Below, piece by piece: positions 8,641-17,563 of a stretch of 64,000 nt of DNA (its first letter is position 1; each line of letters opens with the position of its first letter). A program made the translations under genes and the position numbers. Location of the stretch: the NCBI RefSeq assembly GCF_009760405.1, contig NZ_WRPP01000002.1, positions 558,001 to 622,000 of the forward strand. The letters run 5' to 3'. The notes beneath the pieces were generated by a model. The model was not told the DNA's origin, ran no database searches, and saw only the letters and a program-made list of their open reading frames with translations. This stretch comes from Nocardia terrae. Its GTDB lineage: Bacteria; Actinomycetota; Actinomycetes; Mycobacteriales; Mycobacteriaceae.

Positions 8641-8802
8641 ATGTGCCGAGCCGCCCGCTGCCGAACCTGCGGCCTCACCACCTGGTCCGGTTGTGGCCAG
8701 CACATCGCTCAGGTCCGGGCGACGGTCCCGGCCGACCGATGGTGCTCTGGCCATCCCGATGCCGAGCGCGGCGGCTGGCTGCGCCGCATTCTCGGAAGGT
8801 AG
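8641..8802 (+). CDS. 53-aa Cys-rich putative zinc-ribbon protein (paralogue 1)
   Basis: A small ORF with AAAGGAG ten bases before its ATG. The protein begins MCRAARCRTCGLTTWSGCGQ and carries Cys2, Cys7, Cys10 and Cys18, a His20-Ile pair and a later WCSGH, consistent with one small metal-binding ribbon. It is clearly related to the 52-aa protein at 11422-11580: both share M-C-x4-C-R-x-C-G, a G-C-G-x-H turn, and VPxxxxCS further on. Each sits in one of the two CstR-like operons. It lies between the AhpD-like and DUF2892 genes with short gaps. No function is known to me; metal or persulfide handling is a guess. Confidence 0.75.
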   Translation: MCRAARCRTCGLTTWSGCGQHIAQVRATVPADRWCSGHPDAERGGWLRRILGR

Positions 8803-8809
8803 GAATGCG

Positions 8810-9022
8810 ATGTCGCGACTGAACATCGATCGAGCCGTGCTCGCCGTGGCCGGAACCGTCACCCTGCTCGGCGTCGTGCTGGCGGTAGCGGTCTCGCCCT
8901 GGTTCCTGCTGCTCACCGCCTTCGCGGGAGTCAATCAGCTCCAGGCCAGCCTCACCGGATTCTGTCCGGCCGCCATTCTCCTACGCAGACTTGGCGTTCC
9001 ACGAGGCTGCGCGTTCGAGTAA
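8810..9022 (+). CDS. DUF2892 small membrane protein
   Basis: A 70-residue protein with two hydrophobic segments (about residues 10-50) and the DUF2892 end pattern LTGFCPAAILLRRLGVPRGC. This domain is also the C-terminal part of YgaP-type membrane rhodaneses and commonly accompanies sulfur-transfer genes. Start is the ATG at 8810, 8 nt after AGGAA. It is the last gene of the exporter operon; a strong terminator follows at 9038. The Cys in GFCP is conserved in the family. Confidence 0.8.
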   Translation: MSRLNIDRAVLAVAGTVTLLGVVLAVAVSPWFLLLTAFAGVNQLQASLTGFCPAAILLRRLGVPRGCAFE

Positions 9023-9037
9023 CCGCCGTCGCCACCA

Positions 9038-9066
9038 CCCCCTGCCCGTACCGGGCAGGGGGTTTT
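9038..9066 (+). terminator. Rho-independent terminator
   Basis: An 11-bp perfect stem (CCCCCTGCCCG at 9038-9048 with CGGGCAGGGGG at 9052-9062), a three-base TAC loop and then TTTT. It closes the MMPL-AhpD-DUF2892 operon and separates it from the persulfide dioxygenase-like gene. Confidence 0.9.
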
Positions 9067-9115
9067 CTCGTTTCGGAGCGGGTCCTCGGCGCGATAGTGG
9101 CGATTGTCACCGGGT

Positions 9116-9151
9116 ATACCCCCTAGGGTATTTGCATACCCCCGGGGGTAT
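9116..9151. promoter_or_regulatory. Two CstR/CsoR-type operators before the MBL-rhodanese gene
   Basis: ATACCCCCTAGGGTAT (9116-9131) and the perfect palindrome ATACCCCCGGGGGTAT (9136-9151) are centred 20 bp, about two helical turns, apart. This matches the side-by-side arrangement expected for CstR-type tetramers. They lie 55-90 bp before the GTG start at 9206. Confidence 0.85.
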
Positions 9152-9205
9152 GTGTCACCCTGGAGGCATCGCAGGTGAAAGGACCTGCCATCGAAGGACA
9201 GAGCA

Positions 9206-10585
9206 GTGATTCTCGAGCAGTACTACATCGAATGCCTTTCCCACGCCTCCTATTTGATCGGCGACCCGCGCAGCGGCCGTGCCGTGGTGGTGGATCCACG
9301 CCGTGACATCACCGACTACCTCGACGACGCCCGGCGTTTCGGGCTGACCATCGAAGGCGTCGTCAACACCCACTTCCACGCCGACTTCGTCTCCGGCCAC
9401 CTCGAGCTGCTCGACGCGACCGGCGCCTGGATCGGCTTCGGCGCCGACGCCGAAACCGACTACCCGATCCGGCGGCTCGCGCACGGTGAGCGGGTGAGCC
9501 TGGGCGACGTCGACCTCGAGGTGCTGGCGACGCCCGGGCACACCTGGGAGTCGATCAGCCTGCTCGTTCGCGAGCGTGCCGACGCCGAACCGGTGGCGGT
9601 GCTCACCGGAGATTCGCTGTTCATCGGCGACGTCGGCCGCCCCGATCTGGTGAATCTCGGCCCCGGCAGCAGCACCGATCTGGCACGCGCGATGTACCAC
9701 TCGATCCACCAGGTGCTGCTCACCTTGCCGGACACGGTGACAGTGCTGCCCGCGCACGGCGCCGGATCCTCGTGCGGCAAGAACCTGTCCACGGAGCTGA
9801 GCTCCACCATCGGCGAACAACGCCGCACCAATCCGTCGGTGCAGCCGATGAGCGAGGACGCGTTCGTCGCGCTGATCACCACCGACCAGCCGGCGGCGCC
9901 GGGCTACTTCTATGTCGATGCGGCGCTGAACAAGTCGCTGCATCCGGTGCTGGACCCGAATCGGCGTATCCCGGAGTTGACCATCGAGCAGCTGCGCGCC
10001 GAACTCGCCGCGGCGACCCGGGTGATCGACGCTCGCGCACCCGAGGACTTCGCCGTCGCGCATCTGCGGGGTTCGGTCAACGTGGGGTTCGACGGACGTT
10101 TCGCCGAGACCGGCGGCATCGTCGCCGATATCGGTGACCGCCTGGCCCTGATCGCCTACCCCGGCGACGAACAGGCTGCCGCCCTGCGGCTTTCGCGCAT
10201 CGGCTCGGACGCGGTGATCGGATACTTCACCGTCGACGCCGCTACCGGCTTCCCCGCCGAACTGGCGGACCTGGTGCGGACCGCGCCGCGCACCGACGCC
10301 GCCGAGCTCGACCGGCTCGTCGCCGACAACGCGGTCGCCCTGATCGACATCCGAAACCCCGCCGAGCACGAATCCGGTGTCATCCCCGCCGCGATCTCGA
10401 TCCCTTTGGCGCAGTTGCGGTCTCGCCTCGACGAACTGCCGATCGATCGCCCGATCATCGTGCATTGTGCGGGTGGCTGGCGCTCCAGCGTCGCCGCCTC
10501 GATGCTGCGGGCCGAGGGCTTCGATCGCGTCAGCGATCTGCGCGGCGGCTACCGAGCATGGGCAGAACGGCGAACCGTGGCGTGA
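9206..10585 (+). CDS. MBL-fold persulfide dioxygenase-like protein with two rhodanese domains
   Basis: A 459-residue three-domain protein. Residues 1-240 are a metallo-beta-lactamase fold with the NTHFHADFVSGH metal motif, the TPGHTWESIS and TGDSLFIGDVGRPDL segments and LPAHGAG, as in ETHE1-type persulfide dioxygenases. Residues about 250-350 are a rhodanese-like domain lacking the catalytic Cys. Residues about 360-455 are a second rhodanese with the active loop VHCAGGWRSS (Cys present). Family knowledge: such fusions oxidise glutathione or other thiol persulfide to sulfite and move sulfane sulfur. The GTG at 9206 follows AAGGACAGAGCA. The following TauE/SafE exporter would remove the sulfite produced. 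Confidence 0.88.
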   Translation: MILEQYYIECLSHASYLIGDPRSGRAVVVDPRRDITDYLDDARRFGLTIEGVVNTHFHADFVSGHLELLDATGAWIGFGADAETDYPIRRLAHGERVSLGDVDLEVLATPGHTWESISLLVRERADAEPVAVLTGDSLFIGDVGRPDLVNLGPGSSTDLARAMYHSIHQVLLTLPDTVTVLPAHGAGSSCGKNLSTELSSTIGEQRRTNPSVQPMSEDAFVALITTDQPAAPGYFYVDAALNKSLHPVLDPNRRIPELTIEQLRAELAAATRVIDARAPEDFAVAHLRGSVNVGFDGRFAETGGIVADIGDRLALIAYPGDEQAAALRLSRIGSDAVIGYFTVDAATGFPAELADLVRTAPRTDAAELDRLVADNAVALIDIRNPAEHESGVIPAAISIPLAQLRSRLDELPIDRPIIVHCAGGWRSSVAASMLRAEGFDRVSDLRGGYRAWAERRTVA

Positions 10586-10619
10586 GGACGTATCCGAGAG
10601 TGCCCGCCCGGAGGCGGCC

Positions 10620-11393
10620 ATGACCATTCTGATGGCGCTCGCGCTGGGCGCCGGAATCGGGATCCTGCTCGGCCTGCTCGGCGGCGGAGGTTCGATCCTG
10701 GCGGTTCCGGGATTGGTCTACGGGCTGCGGATCCCGCTCGCGCACGCGGTGCCGATGTCGCTGCTGGTCGTCGGCATCGCCGCACTCTTCGGCAGCATCG
10801 GCCGGATTCGCAACCACCAGGTGCAATGGCGAGTGGCGGCGGTCTTCGCGGCCACCGGATTACCGGCCGCGTTCGCCGGCAGCGCGGTCAACCGGCTCCT
10901 GCCTCCGGCAGTCACCCTCGGCGGTTTCGCGGTGCTGATGGTCGTGGCCGGGCTGCGGATGCTGTCGAAATCGCAGCGCACCGGCGGCGCCTGCCGCACC
11001 GAGGGAAATGCGCTCGACTGGCGTCGATGCGTGTCGCGCGCGGTGCCGATCGGACTGGGCGTCGGGTTCCTGACCGGTCTGTTCGGGGTCGGCGGCGGAT
11101 TCCTGATCATTCCGGCGCTGGTACTGATGCTCGGCCTGGACATGATCACGGCGATCGGCACCTCGCTGGTCATCGTGGTCGCCAACTCCGCGTCCGGGAT
11201 GTTCGCCTACCTCGGCAATCTCAGCCTCGACTGGCGTCTCGCCACCGCGTTCACCGCTGCCGCGATCATCGGCTCGCTGGCCGCGGGTCGTTTCGGCGCG
11301 ACGATCGACACCCGTCGGCTGCGAACCTGGTTCGCCTACCTCGTCTTCGCGGTCGCGGCCTTCGTCCTGGCCAAAGTCCTGTTCCTCCACTGA
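10620..11393 (+). CDS. TauE/SafE sulfite exporter-family protein
   Basis: A 257-residue membrane protein with about eight helices in two inverted halves, each opening with the glycine-rich TauE/SafE signature: LGLLGGGGSILAVPGLVYG (residues about 17-36) and GLFGVGGGFLIIPALVLMLG (about 150-170). ATG 10620 has GGAGG 5-6 bases upstream. It lies 34 bp after the MBL-rhodanese gene, so both belong to one operon under the 9116-9151 operators. Likely exports sulfite or a related sulfur anion; the substrate is inferred from context. Confidence 0.88.
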   Translation: MTILMALALGAGIGILLGLLGGGGSILAVPGLVYGLRIPLAHAVPMSLLVVGIAALFGSIGRIRNHQVQWRVAAVFAATGLPAAFAGSAVNRLLPPAVTLGGFAVLMVVAGLRMLSKSQRTGGACRTEGNALDWRRCVSRAVPIGLGVGFLTGLFGVGGGFLIIPALVLMLGLDMITAIGTSLVIVVANSASGMFAYLGNLSLDWRLATAFTAAAIIGSLAAGRFGATIDTRRLRTWFAYLVFAVAAFVLAKVLFLH

Positions 11394-11421
11394 ATCCCAA
11401 GTATCGAAGAAAGGAAAACCC

Positions 11422-11580
11422 ATGTGTCAACGAGTCACCTGCCGCCGCTGCGGCAAACCCACCTATGAGGGCTGCGGCAACCATGTCGAGCAAGTCCTGG
11501 GCAATGTCCCTGTCGCGCAACGCTGTTCATGCACCGAAACGGCGCTGCCGGATCGCCACAGGCTGTTCGGCCGCCGTTGA
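11422..11580 (+). CDS. 52-aa Cys-rich putative zinc-ribbon protein (paralogue 2)
   Basis: A small ORF with AAAGGA upstream of its ATG, encoding MCQRVTCRRCGKPTYEGCGN, then HVEQVLGNVP and RCSCTE, ending in LFGRR. Cys2, Cys7, Cys10, Cys18 and the later CxC form a likely metal site. It is the paralogue of the protein at 8641-8802, with the same spacing through VP and the ending in a basic LxGR. Each copy accompanies a sulfur-stress gene set under CstR-like operators. Function unknown; conservation of the pair in two neighbouring operons argues that it is a real gene. Confidence 0.78.
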   Translation: MCQRVTCRRCGKPTYEGCGNHVEQVLGNVPVAQRCSCTETALPDRHRLFGRR

Positions 11581-11602
11581 ACCAACCTGGACCGGCTCGA
11601 AC

Positions 11603-11922
<320 letters not shown>

Positions 11923-11988
11923 CGTGTGCTCGAACAGTCGACCGGTATCCGGGGCGGCACTACCGTCATTATCGAAAATAGTTGACGG

Positions 11989-13767
11989 TCAACGAGGTTC
12001 GCGAACTACGAGTGCCGCCATCGGGTCGGTCAGTGCGGTGAGGGCGGGGATTCCGGCGGGTTCGGTGGCGAGGGTGGGGATGACGGCATAACGCTGGGTG
12101 CGCTGGGTGACTTGGCTGATCGGGGCGAGTTCGGCGTTGGCGCGGCGCTGCAGCAGTGGGTCGCTGGGTGCGGCGGCGGTGAGGCTGTTGTTGATGATCC
12201 AGGCCCACGGGTGGATTCCGGCTCGTTCGAGATCTGTTTGCAGGTCGAGGGCTTCGAGGACCGGGGTGGTTTCGGGCAGGGTGATCAGCAGGACCTTGGT
12301 CGCGGCGGGGTTCTGCAGTCGCATCAGCGGGGTGGTGAACCGGAGGCCCGGCGCGAGTTGCCGCACGATGTCGCGGTGGTAGGAGCCGGTGGCGTCGAGC
12401 AGCAGCAGGGTGTGGCCGGTCGGGGCGGTGTCGATGACGACGAAGCGGCGCCGGGACTCGGCGATCACATGCGAGAAGGCTTGGAAGACAGCGACTTCGT
12501 CGGTGCACGGGGAGAGCAGGTCTTCGGCGAGCGCGGCGCGGCCGGCGGCGTCGAGGGTGGCTCCCTTGGTGGCCATCACGCGGGCGCGATAGTCCTCGAC
12601 CGCCTGGGCCGGGTCGATGCGCGACAGGTGCAGGTGCTCGAGGCTGCCGCCGAGAGTCTCGGCGAGATTGGCGGCGGGGTCGGTGGTCGACAGGTGCACA
12701 TCGTGACCACGGCGCGCGAGGGCCACCGCGACCGCGGCGGCGACGGTCGTCTTCCCGACTCCGCCTTTGCCCATACACATGATCAGGCACGGACCCTCGT
12801 CCTCGATGTCGTCGATCAGCTGCGCCAACGTTGCATGCACAGCGGCATTCGATGCGGTGGTGGTGGTGGCTTGTGACGGCGAGGTGGGGTCGAACAAAGT
12901 GGTCAGGGCGTCGATGCCGACGATATTGGCCGGTTTGAGTTCGATGAGGTCGCGTGGGAGGACCGCGACGGTATCGGGCATGGCTGCGAGCGCGGCGCGT
13001 TCACGGCGGTGGACGGCGGCGGCGAGCGGGTCGGTGGTTTGGACTGTGTCGGGGAGGACGCCGTTGACGACGACGTACTGGTTGTTCATGCCGATGGCGG
13101 CGAGTTCTGTTCGGGTGCGGGCGACTTCGGCCAGCGCCGAGCGGGAGGGCCGGGCGACCAGGATGACTCGGGTGCGGTCCGGGTCGGCGAGCGTGGTGAC
13201 CGCTGCGGCGTAGACGGCCTTGTGCTTGTCCAGCCCCGACAGTGGCCCCAGACAGGTGGCATCGCCGCCGCCGGTGAGGAATTGGCTCCAGTTCCCGGGC
13301 AGTTGCAGCAGGCGGATGGTGTGCCCGGTGGGTGCGGTGTCGAACAGGACATGGTCGTAGCCGCCGGTGTCGTCGGTGAGCAGCATGGTGAACTCGTTGA
13401 ACGAGGCGATCTCGGTGGTGCACGAACCCGACAATTGTTCGGCCACCGCCGCGAGATCGGTGTCGGGGACAGTGCCGCGCAGCGGCGCGATGATCCGTTC
13501 CCGGTAGGCCTGCACGGCCTGCTCGGGGTCGATCTCGAGAGCCCACAAACCGTCCACTCCGGGAATCGCGGTGACGGTGTTACCGATCGCCAGCCCGAAC
13601 ACCTGCCCTACGTTCGATGCCGGATCGGTGGAGACCAGCAGCACCCGCTTGCCCGCGCGCGCCAGCTTCACCGCCGCCGCACAGGCGATCGAGGTCTTGC
13701 CGACACCGCCCTTGCCTGTGAAGAACAAGAACCGCGGAGCCTCGGTGAGGAACTTCATGACGGCCAT
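11989..13767 (-). CDS. arsA: ArsA-like arsenical pump-driving ATPase, two-domain
   Basis: A 592-residue pseudo-duplicated ATPase close in length to E. coli ArsA (583). Each half has a deviant Walker A, GKGGVGKTS near residue 15 and GKGGVGKTT in the second half, and both keep DTAPTGHT. The three metalloid-binding cysteines of ArsA appear in their known contexts: LSGSCTTEIASFNEF, DATCLGPLSGL and LSPCTDEVAVFQAF. ATG 13767 (MAVMKFLTEAPRFLFFTGKG) is favoured; M at 13758 is the alternative. Normally ArsA energises ArsB, but no arsB, arsC, arsD or arsR is in the window. It is convergent with the CstR-like gene. It may serve an unlinked pump or have a Get3-like role. Confidence 0.9.
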   Translation of the reverse strand: MAVMKFLTEAPRFLFFTGKGGVGKTSIACAAAVKLARAGKRVLLVSTDPASNVGQVFGLAIGNTVTAIPGVDGLWALEIDPEQAVQAYRERIIAPLRGTVPDTDLAAVAEQLSGSCTTEIASFNEFTMLLTDDTGGYDHVLFDTAPTGHTIRLLQLPGNWSQFLTGGGDATCLGPLSGLDKHKAVYAAAVTTLADPDRTRVILVARPSRSALAEVARTRTELAAIGMNNQYVVVNGVLPDTVQTTDPLAAAVHRRERAALAAMPDTVAVLPRDLIELKPANIVGIDALTTLFDPTSPSQATTTTASNAAVHATLAQLIDDIEDEGPCLIMCMGKGGVGKTTVAAAVAVALARRGHDVHLSTTDPAANLAETLGGSLEHLHLSRIDPAQAVEDYRARVMATKGATLDAAGRAALAEDLLSPCTDEVAVFQAFSHVIAESRRRFVVIDTAPTGHTLLLLDATGSYHRDIVRQLAPGLRFTTPLMRLQNPAATKVLLITLPETTPVLEALDLQTDLERAGIHPWAWIINNSLTAAAPSDPLLQRRANAELAPISQVTQRTQRYAVIPTLATEPAGIPALTALTDPMAALVVREPR

Positions 13768-14349
13768 CGACTCCAACACCTCTCGATCACGCACCACAGA
13801 CAACGGACTCGATCTCGACCCACCTCCATCCGACCGCACCGGCCCACCACGCGGGCAGAGCCGAACGTCACCGATAGCCGGGTCGAACAGTGACGGCCCC
13901 ACGGCGTGCGGCAGGTCGTTTCAGATGCGGCATTGGGGTCCATGACGAGGCAGTCGGACGCTGAGCTGAGTGCACCTGCCGGGTGAGCGCATCGCATTCG
14001 GCGGCGGGTCTGTTGCCCATGCTGAATGATCTGCGCTGCTGGTGCCGATGCAGGTCCACAGGATATGACCCGATTCCAGCGGTGTACTCGGACCACAGTG
14101 CAGTAGCGTGCGGGCCTTTGCCCGCACGGCAACCAAACTGGCCTTCCGGGTGCCGTTCTCGGTTGGCCAGCGCGGGATGCGGCAAGAGGGGGAGGGGCCG
14201 CACGAGTTTGATCATGGGCCTAAACGTGCACTGAGGCATCGGAATTGGTGGAAAGCTGCCGTCTGACGGCGAATTGTGCACGAATAGGCGCACTGCTGCG
14301 AACTCGGGCAATGCAGGACGTTCTACCGTGGCCGCGAGCCATGCGCTCT
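13768..14349. other. Intergenic region with no supported gene
   Basis: Nothing with a convincing domain, ribosome site or codon pattern is visible. A leftward open frame crosses it but its translation is Arg/Pro-rich and frame-shadow-like. Confidence 0.5.
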
Positions 14350-14594
14350 GCGGATCGTGTCTGGCTTCGGTGAGTTGTCCATGACGGGCCATCGTGAGGG
14401 ATGAGTACTTCCACCGACCTGGATGTCTCCTTCGCTGGTGATGATCTCGTCCTGCGACTTGCGTCGCTCGCCTACCTGGCACGGTTCTCCGTCGTCTCGT
14501 GTGTTCATAGTCGGCGGTCGGCGCAGTGGGCGCAGGCGTCGGAGAGCTCCCTGATGGCGAGGCGGTCGGCGGCTTCCTCAGGGGACGCCTGCAT
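14350..14594 (-). pseudogene. Decayed SnoaL/NTF2-like gene remnant
   Basis: An ATG at 14594 opens a 29-codon peptide, EEAADRLAIRELSDACAHCADRR, which closely matches the N-terminal helix of SnoaL-like (NTF2 fold) proteins, then stops at 14505. Downstream, in other frames, fragments typical of the same family recur: TRDDGE and then GRWKYSSLTMARHGQLTEARH, resembling the common ending of the domain (GxWxFxxRxLxxxWTExR). The order is correct but the middle is missing and frames change, so this is read as a broken gene with an internal deletion. Family call is by eye only. Confidence 0.45.
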
Positions 14595-14891
14595 GTGAAC
14601 GCTCCCGGGATCCCCTCCCGGCTGGGATGGTGCGTGTGGGTGTAATCCAATTCGAGGGAAGCCTTTTCGTAGTGACGCACATCATGAACTTTATTTACGA
14701 AATATATTTTGCAGCTCTTTTGGTGGTTACCGGCGAGTTCGCTTCCGCTCAATTGCGGGCATAGCGGTACCGCACATATCCTGTAGTCGCGATCCGGTGC
14801 GGGGGCGCAATCATTTCGGCGATATCCGCCGACGGGGATGAACAAGAGGAAGGTTGTCTGTGTTTGCAGTGAATTCGAAGGCGGAGCTTCG
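14595..14891. other. AT-rich promoter-like region before the CitE-like gene
   Basis: The stretch 14640-14780 is strikingly AT-rich for this genome (for example TTTATTTACGAAATATATTT around 14690-14710). It is followed by GAGGAAGG (14845) and the CitE-like gene. It probably holds the promoter; no operator symmetry was found. Confidence 0.4.
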
Positions 14892-15713
14892 ATGACCACC
14901 TATACCGGATTGTCCCCCGAACTGGCGCGATCGTGGTGGCTGCTGTCGGCGACCTCGGACAACACCGGCCGCATGGCGGGTACCCGCGCCGACGTCGCTG
15001 TGATCGACCTCGAGGATGGTGTGGCTCCGCAGCGGAAGGCCTTCGCGCGCACCGTGGCCCGTGGGATTCTCGAGCAGGGTCCGGCCTGGATCCGCATCAA
15101 CGACGTCCGCTCGCCGTACTGGCGCGACGATGTCGAGGCGCTCGGCGAACTGTCCCAGCTGTCGGGTGTCATGATCGCGAAGGTCGACTCGGCGACCGAT
15201 ATCGAGCTGGTCTCCGCCGCGCTTCCCGCGCCGGTGCCGCTGGTCGCGTTCATCGAGACGGCCGTGGCCTTGGAAGCGGCGCGGGAGATCGCCGATCATC
15301 CCCGGGTCTGCCGCCTCGCCCTGGGCAGTGGCGATCTGCGCATGGATCTGGGGGCGGAGCCCGGATCGGCGATTCTCGATTACGCGCGGTCGCGGTTGGT
15401 CGTCGCCAGCCGGGCCGCGGGCCTGCCGGGACCCATCGATGGCCCGTCGATCGTGAACGACGAGGGCCTCGTGCAACGGGAGACCGCCTCGGCGCGTTCG
15501 CTGGGCATGACCGGCCGACTCTGCCTCGACCCGGCGCACGCCGCCCTCATCAATACCGTCCTCAGCCCGACCGTCGACGACATCGCGGCGGCGCGAGCGA
15601 CCATCGCCCAGCTCGGTTCGGACGGAGCCAACGCGACCAAGGGCAGCGACATCCCGCGTTTGCGCCGTGCACACCGCACCATCGACCTCGCCTCCCGGTT
15701 CGATCTGATCTAG
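14892..15713 (+). CDS. HpcH/HpaI (CitE-like) CoA ester lyase
   Basis: A 273-residue TIM-barrel protein of the CitE/HpcH family. Visible are the RADVAVIDLEDGVAPQRK segment (Asp/Glu metal ligands), an Arg in WIRINDVRS, the VAFIETAVALEAAREIA metal-binding Glu and the RLALGSGDLRMDLG segment. These enzymes cleave or form acyl-CoA C-C bonds such as citramalyl-CoA or beta-hydroxyacyl-CoA lyase reactions. ATG 14892 has GGAG seven bases upstream; an upstream ATG at 14838 is possible. No cofactor subunit of citrate lyase is near, so it acts alone. A second family member lies at 49755. Substrate unknown. Confidence 0.8.
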   Translation: MTTYTGLSPELARSWWLLSATSDNTGRMAGTRADVAVIDLEDGVAPQRKAFARTVARGILEQGPAWIRINDVRSPYWRDDVEALGELSQLSGVMIAKVDSATDIELVSAALPAPVPLVAFIETAVALEAAREIADHPRVCRLALGSGDLRMDLGAEPGSAILDYARSRLVVASRAAGLPGPIDGPSIVNDEGLVQRETASARSLGMTGRLCLDPAHAALINTVLSPTVDDIAAARATIAQLGSDGANATKGSDIPRLRRAHRTIDLASRFDLI

Positions 15714-16713
15714 GGTTCCGGGTCGAGAAGGATCGAAAGGACCGTGCCCGGCCGAACTGTGCCTTCGCTGGTGCGGATTCCTTTGTCGGCCGGGGCGAAT
15801 GGGCCGATCCGTTTCCGATATTGATGGTCGTCGGGGTGACTTCTGACGATCGGGACATCGAACGCCGTGATCGGCGGGAGAAGCCGCGAGCTCATGCGGC
15901 CGCAGGAATCCCGGCCTGCTCCGGTAGGAATCGAGCTGGACGCGTCGAGTTGCCGGGGTTCGCCGCGGGCGACGTGGCCATTTGGTGTAGCGAATTCAGC
16001 TGTGCCGCATGAGCGTCCCCGGCCGCGACACCTGCGAAGGTCAGCAAGAAGGCGGAATGAGAGACCGGCTATCCGGACTCTAGGGCCGAGGAGATGGACC
16101 GGATTGTCCGATCCTACTTCGGACGGCGTGTCCTGGTCGACAACACACTGCCGACCTGGGGTTTCAGGCCGCTGGAGGAACTGCCTACGGGACACATCTC
16201 CACTGTGATCAAGTGTTGGGTTAACGTGCAGACAACAATTTGTGACCTGGCGTGCAGTCGGACCGACAAAGTGTGCCTTCCGGCCGGAAGCGACTATCCA
16301 GCACAGGGTTTCGCTCGTAATGTCGCGGGTGGGTTTCGAGGCTTGTCTCAGCAACCGCAACCGCTGGTGTCGTTCCAGGGCTATTGGGCGGCACTCATGC
16401 TTCGGGACCCCGGGAATCGCCCGCCCTTGCGATTTCCGTATCGGCGCTTTCCCAGCCATGGAAGCGGCCGAGTGTGAGAACGCCCGACGGCCGGCGGGAA
16501 CCCTGAAATACCTTGCCATCCCGCCGGTCCGGGGACTCATCAGTGGGACACTCAGTGCCTGAGTCGGCCGTGTCGGGCGCCGAAATTCTGGATCAGGGCA
16601 TCCAGTTCGGTGCGTGGCCGCGAGAACGTCGAGTCGGTCCTCGATATTTGAGGAGTTCCTCGCGAAGAACGAGCTGGACGTCGTCGGTGAGTGGTGAGCG
16701 ATCGGCGGGGCTT
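15714..16713. other. 1-kb gene-poor stretch
   Basis: No convincing gene. A 127-codon rightward ORF at 16094-16477 has GAGGAG immediately before its ATG, too close for a normal ribosome site, and its product matches no family I know. The lower strand from about 16700 to 16560 reads as a possible gene tail ending in DALIQNFGARHGRLRH. The composition (lower GC, several stop-rich frames) suggests decayed genes or a former insertion. Confidence 0.4.
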
Positions 16714-17493
16714 CTAGCCGGCGTTGCGGTGGGTGTCGACCACGGCGCGCAGATCTTGGTCCGCGAGTGTGGGATCGGATAGCAGTGCTGTGCGGGCCGC
16801 GGCCAGGACCGGCTGGTCGAGGGTGCTCAGGGCCAGGTCCACATCCTTGACCGCCAGTCGGACCGGGAAGAGAGCGGTGTCGGAGGTGGCGCGGGCGTAC
16901 AGGCCGCCCAGGGGGCCGGTGGCCATCACCCGATCGACGAGTTCGGTTGGCAGGCCGAGCTTTCCGGCGAGCGCGTAAGCTTCGCCCACCACGGTCACTC
17001 CCGCGATGATCGCGCTGATCATCACGCTCTTGAGCGCTGCCCCGGCCCCGGTCGGACCGGCGGGGACAACCGTCCCCAGGATCTCCAGTACCGGGGACAC
17101 ACCGGAAATATCACCACCGGCGAAGATGATCAGCTCGCCGGTTCCGGCGCGATCGACACTGCCCATGACCGGTGCGTCGACCAGCGCGGGCACCTGCTTG
17201 GCGATGTCGGCGGTGGCTTTCGGGCCGATGCTCGACATGTCGATGAGCGTGGTCTCGGGGCCGAGGTGGTCGGCGATCTGGTCGATGACATCCCGCACGG
17301 CCGCGGGATCCGACAGCATGGTGATGACGATGTCCGCACCCTGAACCGCTTCGATGACCGATGAGGCGGCCCGGTCGCCGAACGGCTTCGCCCGCTCGGG
17401 TGTGCGGTTCCAGACGGTGACGTCGATCCCGTTGTCCAGCAACCGTTTTGCCATCGGTGCGCCCATGCCGCCCAGTCCAATGAAAGCAATCAT
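16714..17493 (-). CDS. NAD(P)-dependent beta-hydroxyacid dehydrogenase-like oxidoreductase (6PGDH family)
   Basis: A 259-residue member of the 3-hydroxyisobutyrate/6-phosphogluconate dehydrogenase superfamily. The Rossmann motif is MIAFIGLGGMGAPMAKRLL at residues 1-19; the DMSSIGP segment (about 98-104) matches the family's substrate-binding DMSTISP motif. In the usual catalytic-Lys helix (GxxGxxxKxxNN) the sequence GAGAALKSVMISAI keeps the Lys but replaces the usual Asn residues. The protein is shorter than the usual 290 residues. ATG 17493 directly precedes the Rossmann strand, so an N-terminal extension in the longer frame is rejected. It diverges from a LysR regulator 70 bp away, its likely controller. 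Confidence 0.82.
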   Translation of the reverse strand: MIAFIGLGGMGAPMAKRLLDNGIDVTVWNRTPERAKPFGDRAASSVIEAVQGADIVITMLSDPAAVRDVIDQIADHLGPETTLIDMSSIGPKATADIAKQVPALVDAPVMGSVDRAGTGELIIFAGGDISGVSPVLEILGTVVPAGPTGAGAALKSVMISAIIAGVTVVGEAYALAGKLGLPTELVDRVMATGPLGGLYARATSDTALFPVRLAVKDVDLALSTLDQPVLAAARTALLSDPTLADQDLRAVVDTHRNAG

Positions 17494-17539
17494 GTCGCAA
17501 CGATAACCGCATCCCAGGCATGCGACTATTGAGCATTTT

Positions 17540-17554
17540 GCGTAGTTCCTATGC
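17540..17554. promoter_or_regulatory. Possible LysR box
   Basis: GCGTAGTTCCTATGC is a 15-bp near-palindrome (one mismatch) in the 70-bp divergent space between the oxidoreductase and the LysR gene, ten bases before the regulator's ATG. It fits the T-N-A style of LysR-type sites and the usual position for autoregulation. Short and imperfect, so only suggestive. Confidence 0.35.
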
Positions 17555-17563
17555 GTGTTTAGC

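Noticed and set aside
13868..14899. 343-codon leftward frame in the arsA-CitE gap
   Set aside because: No domain, low-complexity Arg/Pro/His content, and part of it is the frame-shifted SnoaL-like relic.
16094..16477. 127-codon rightward ORF with GAGGAG before its ATG
   Set aside because: The G-rich site abuts the ATG, the product matches no known family and composition is not gene-like; kept only as a note.
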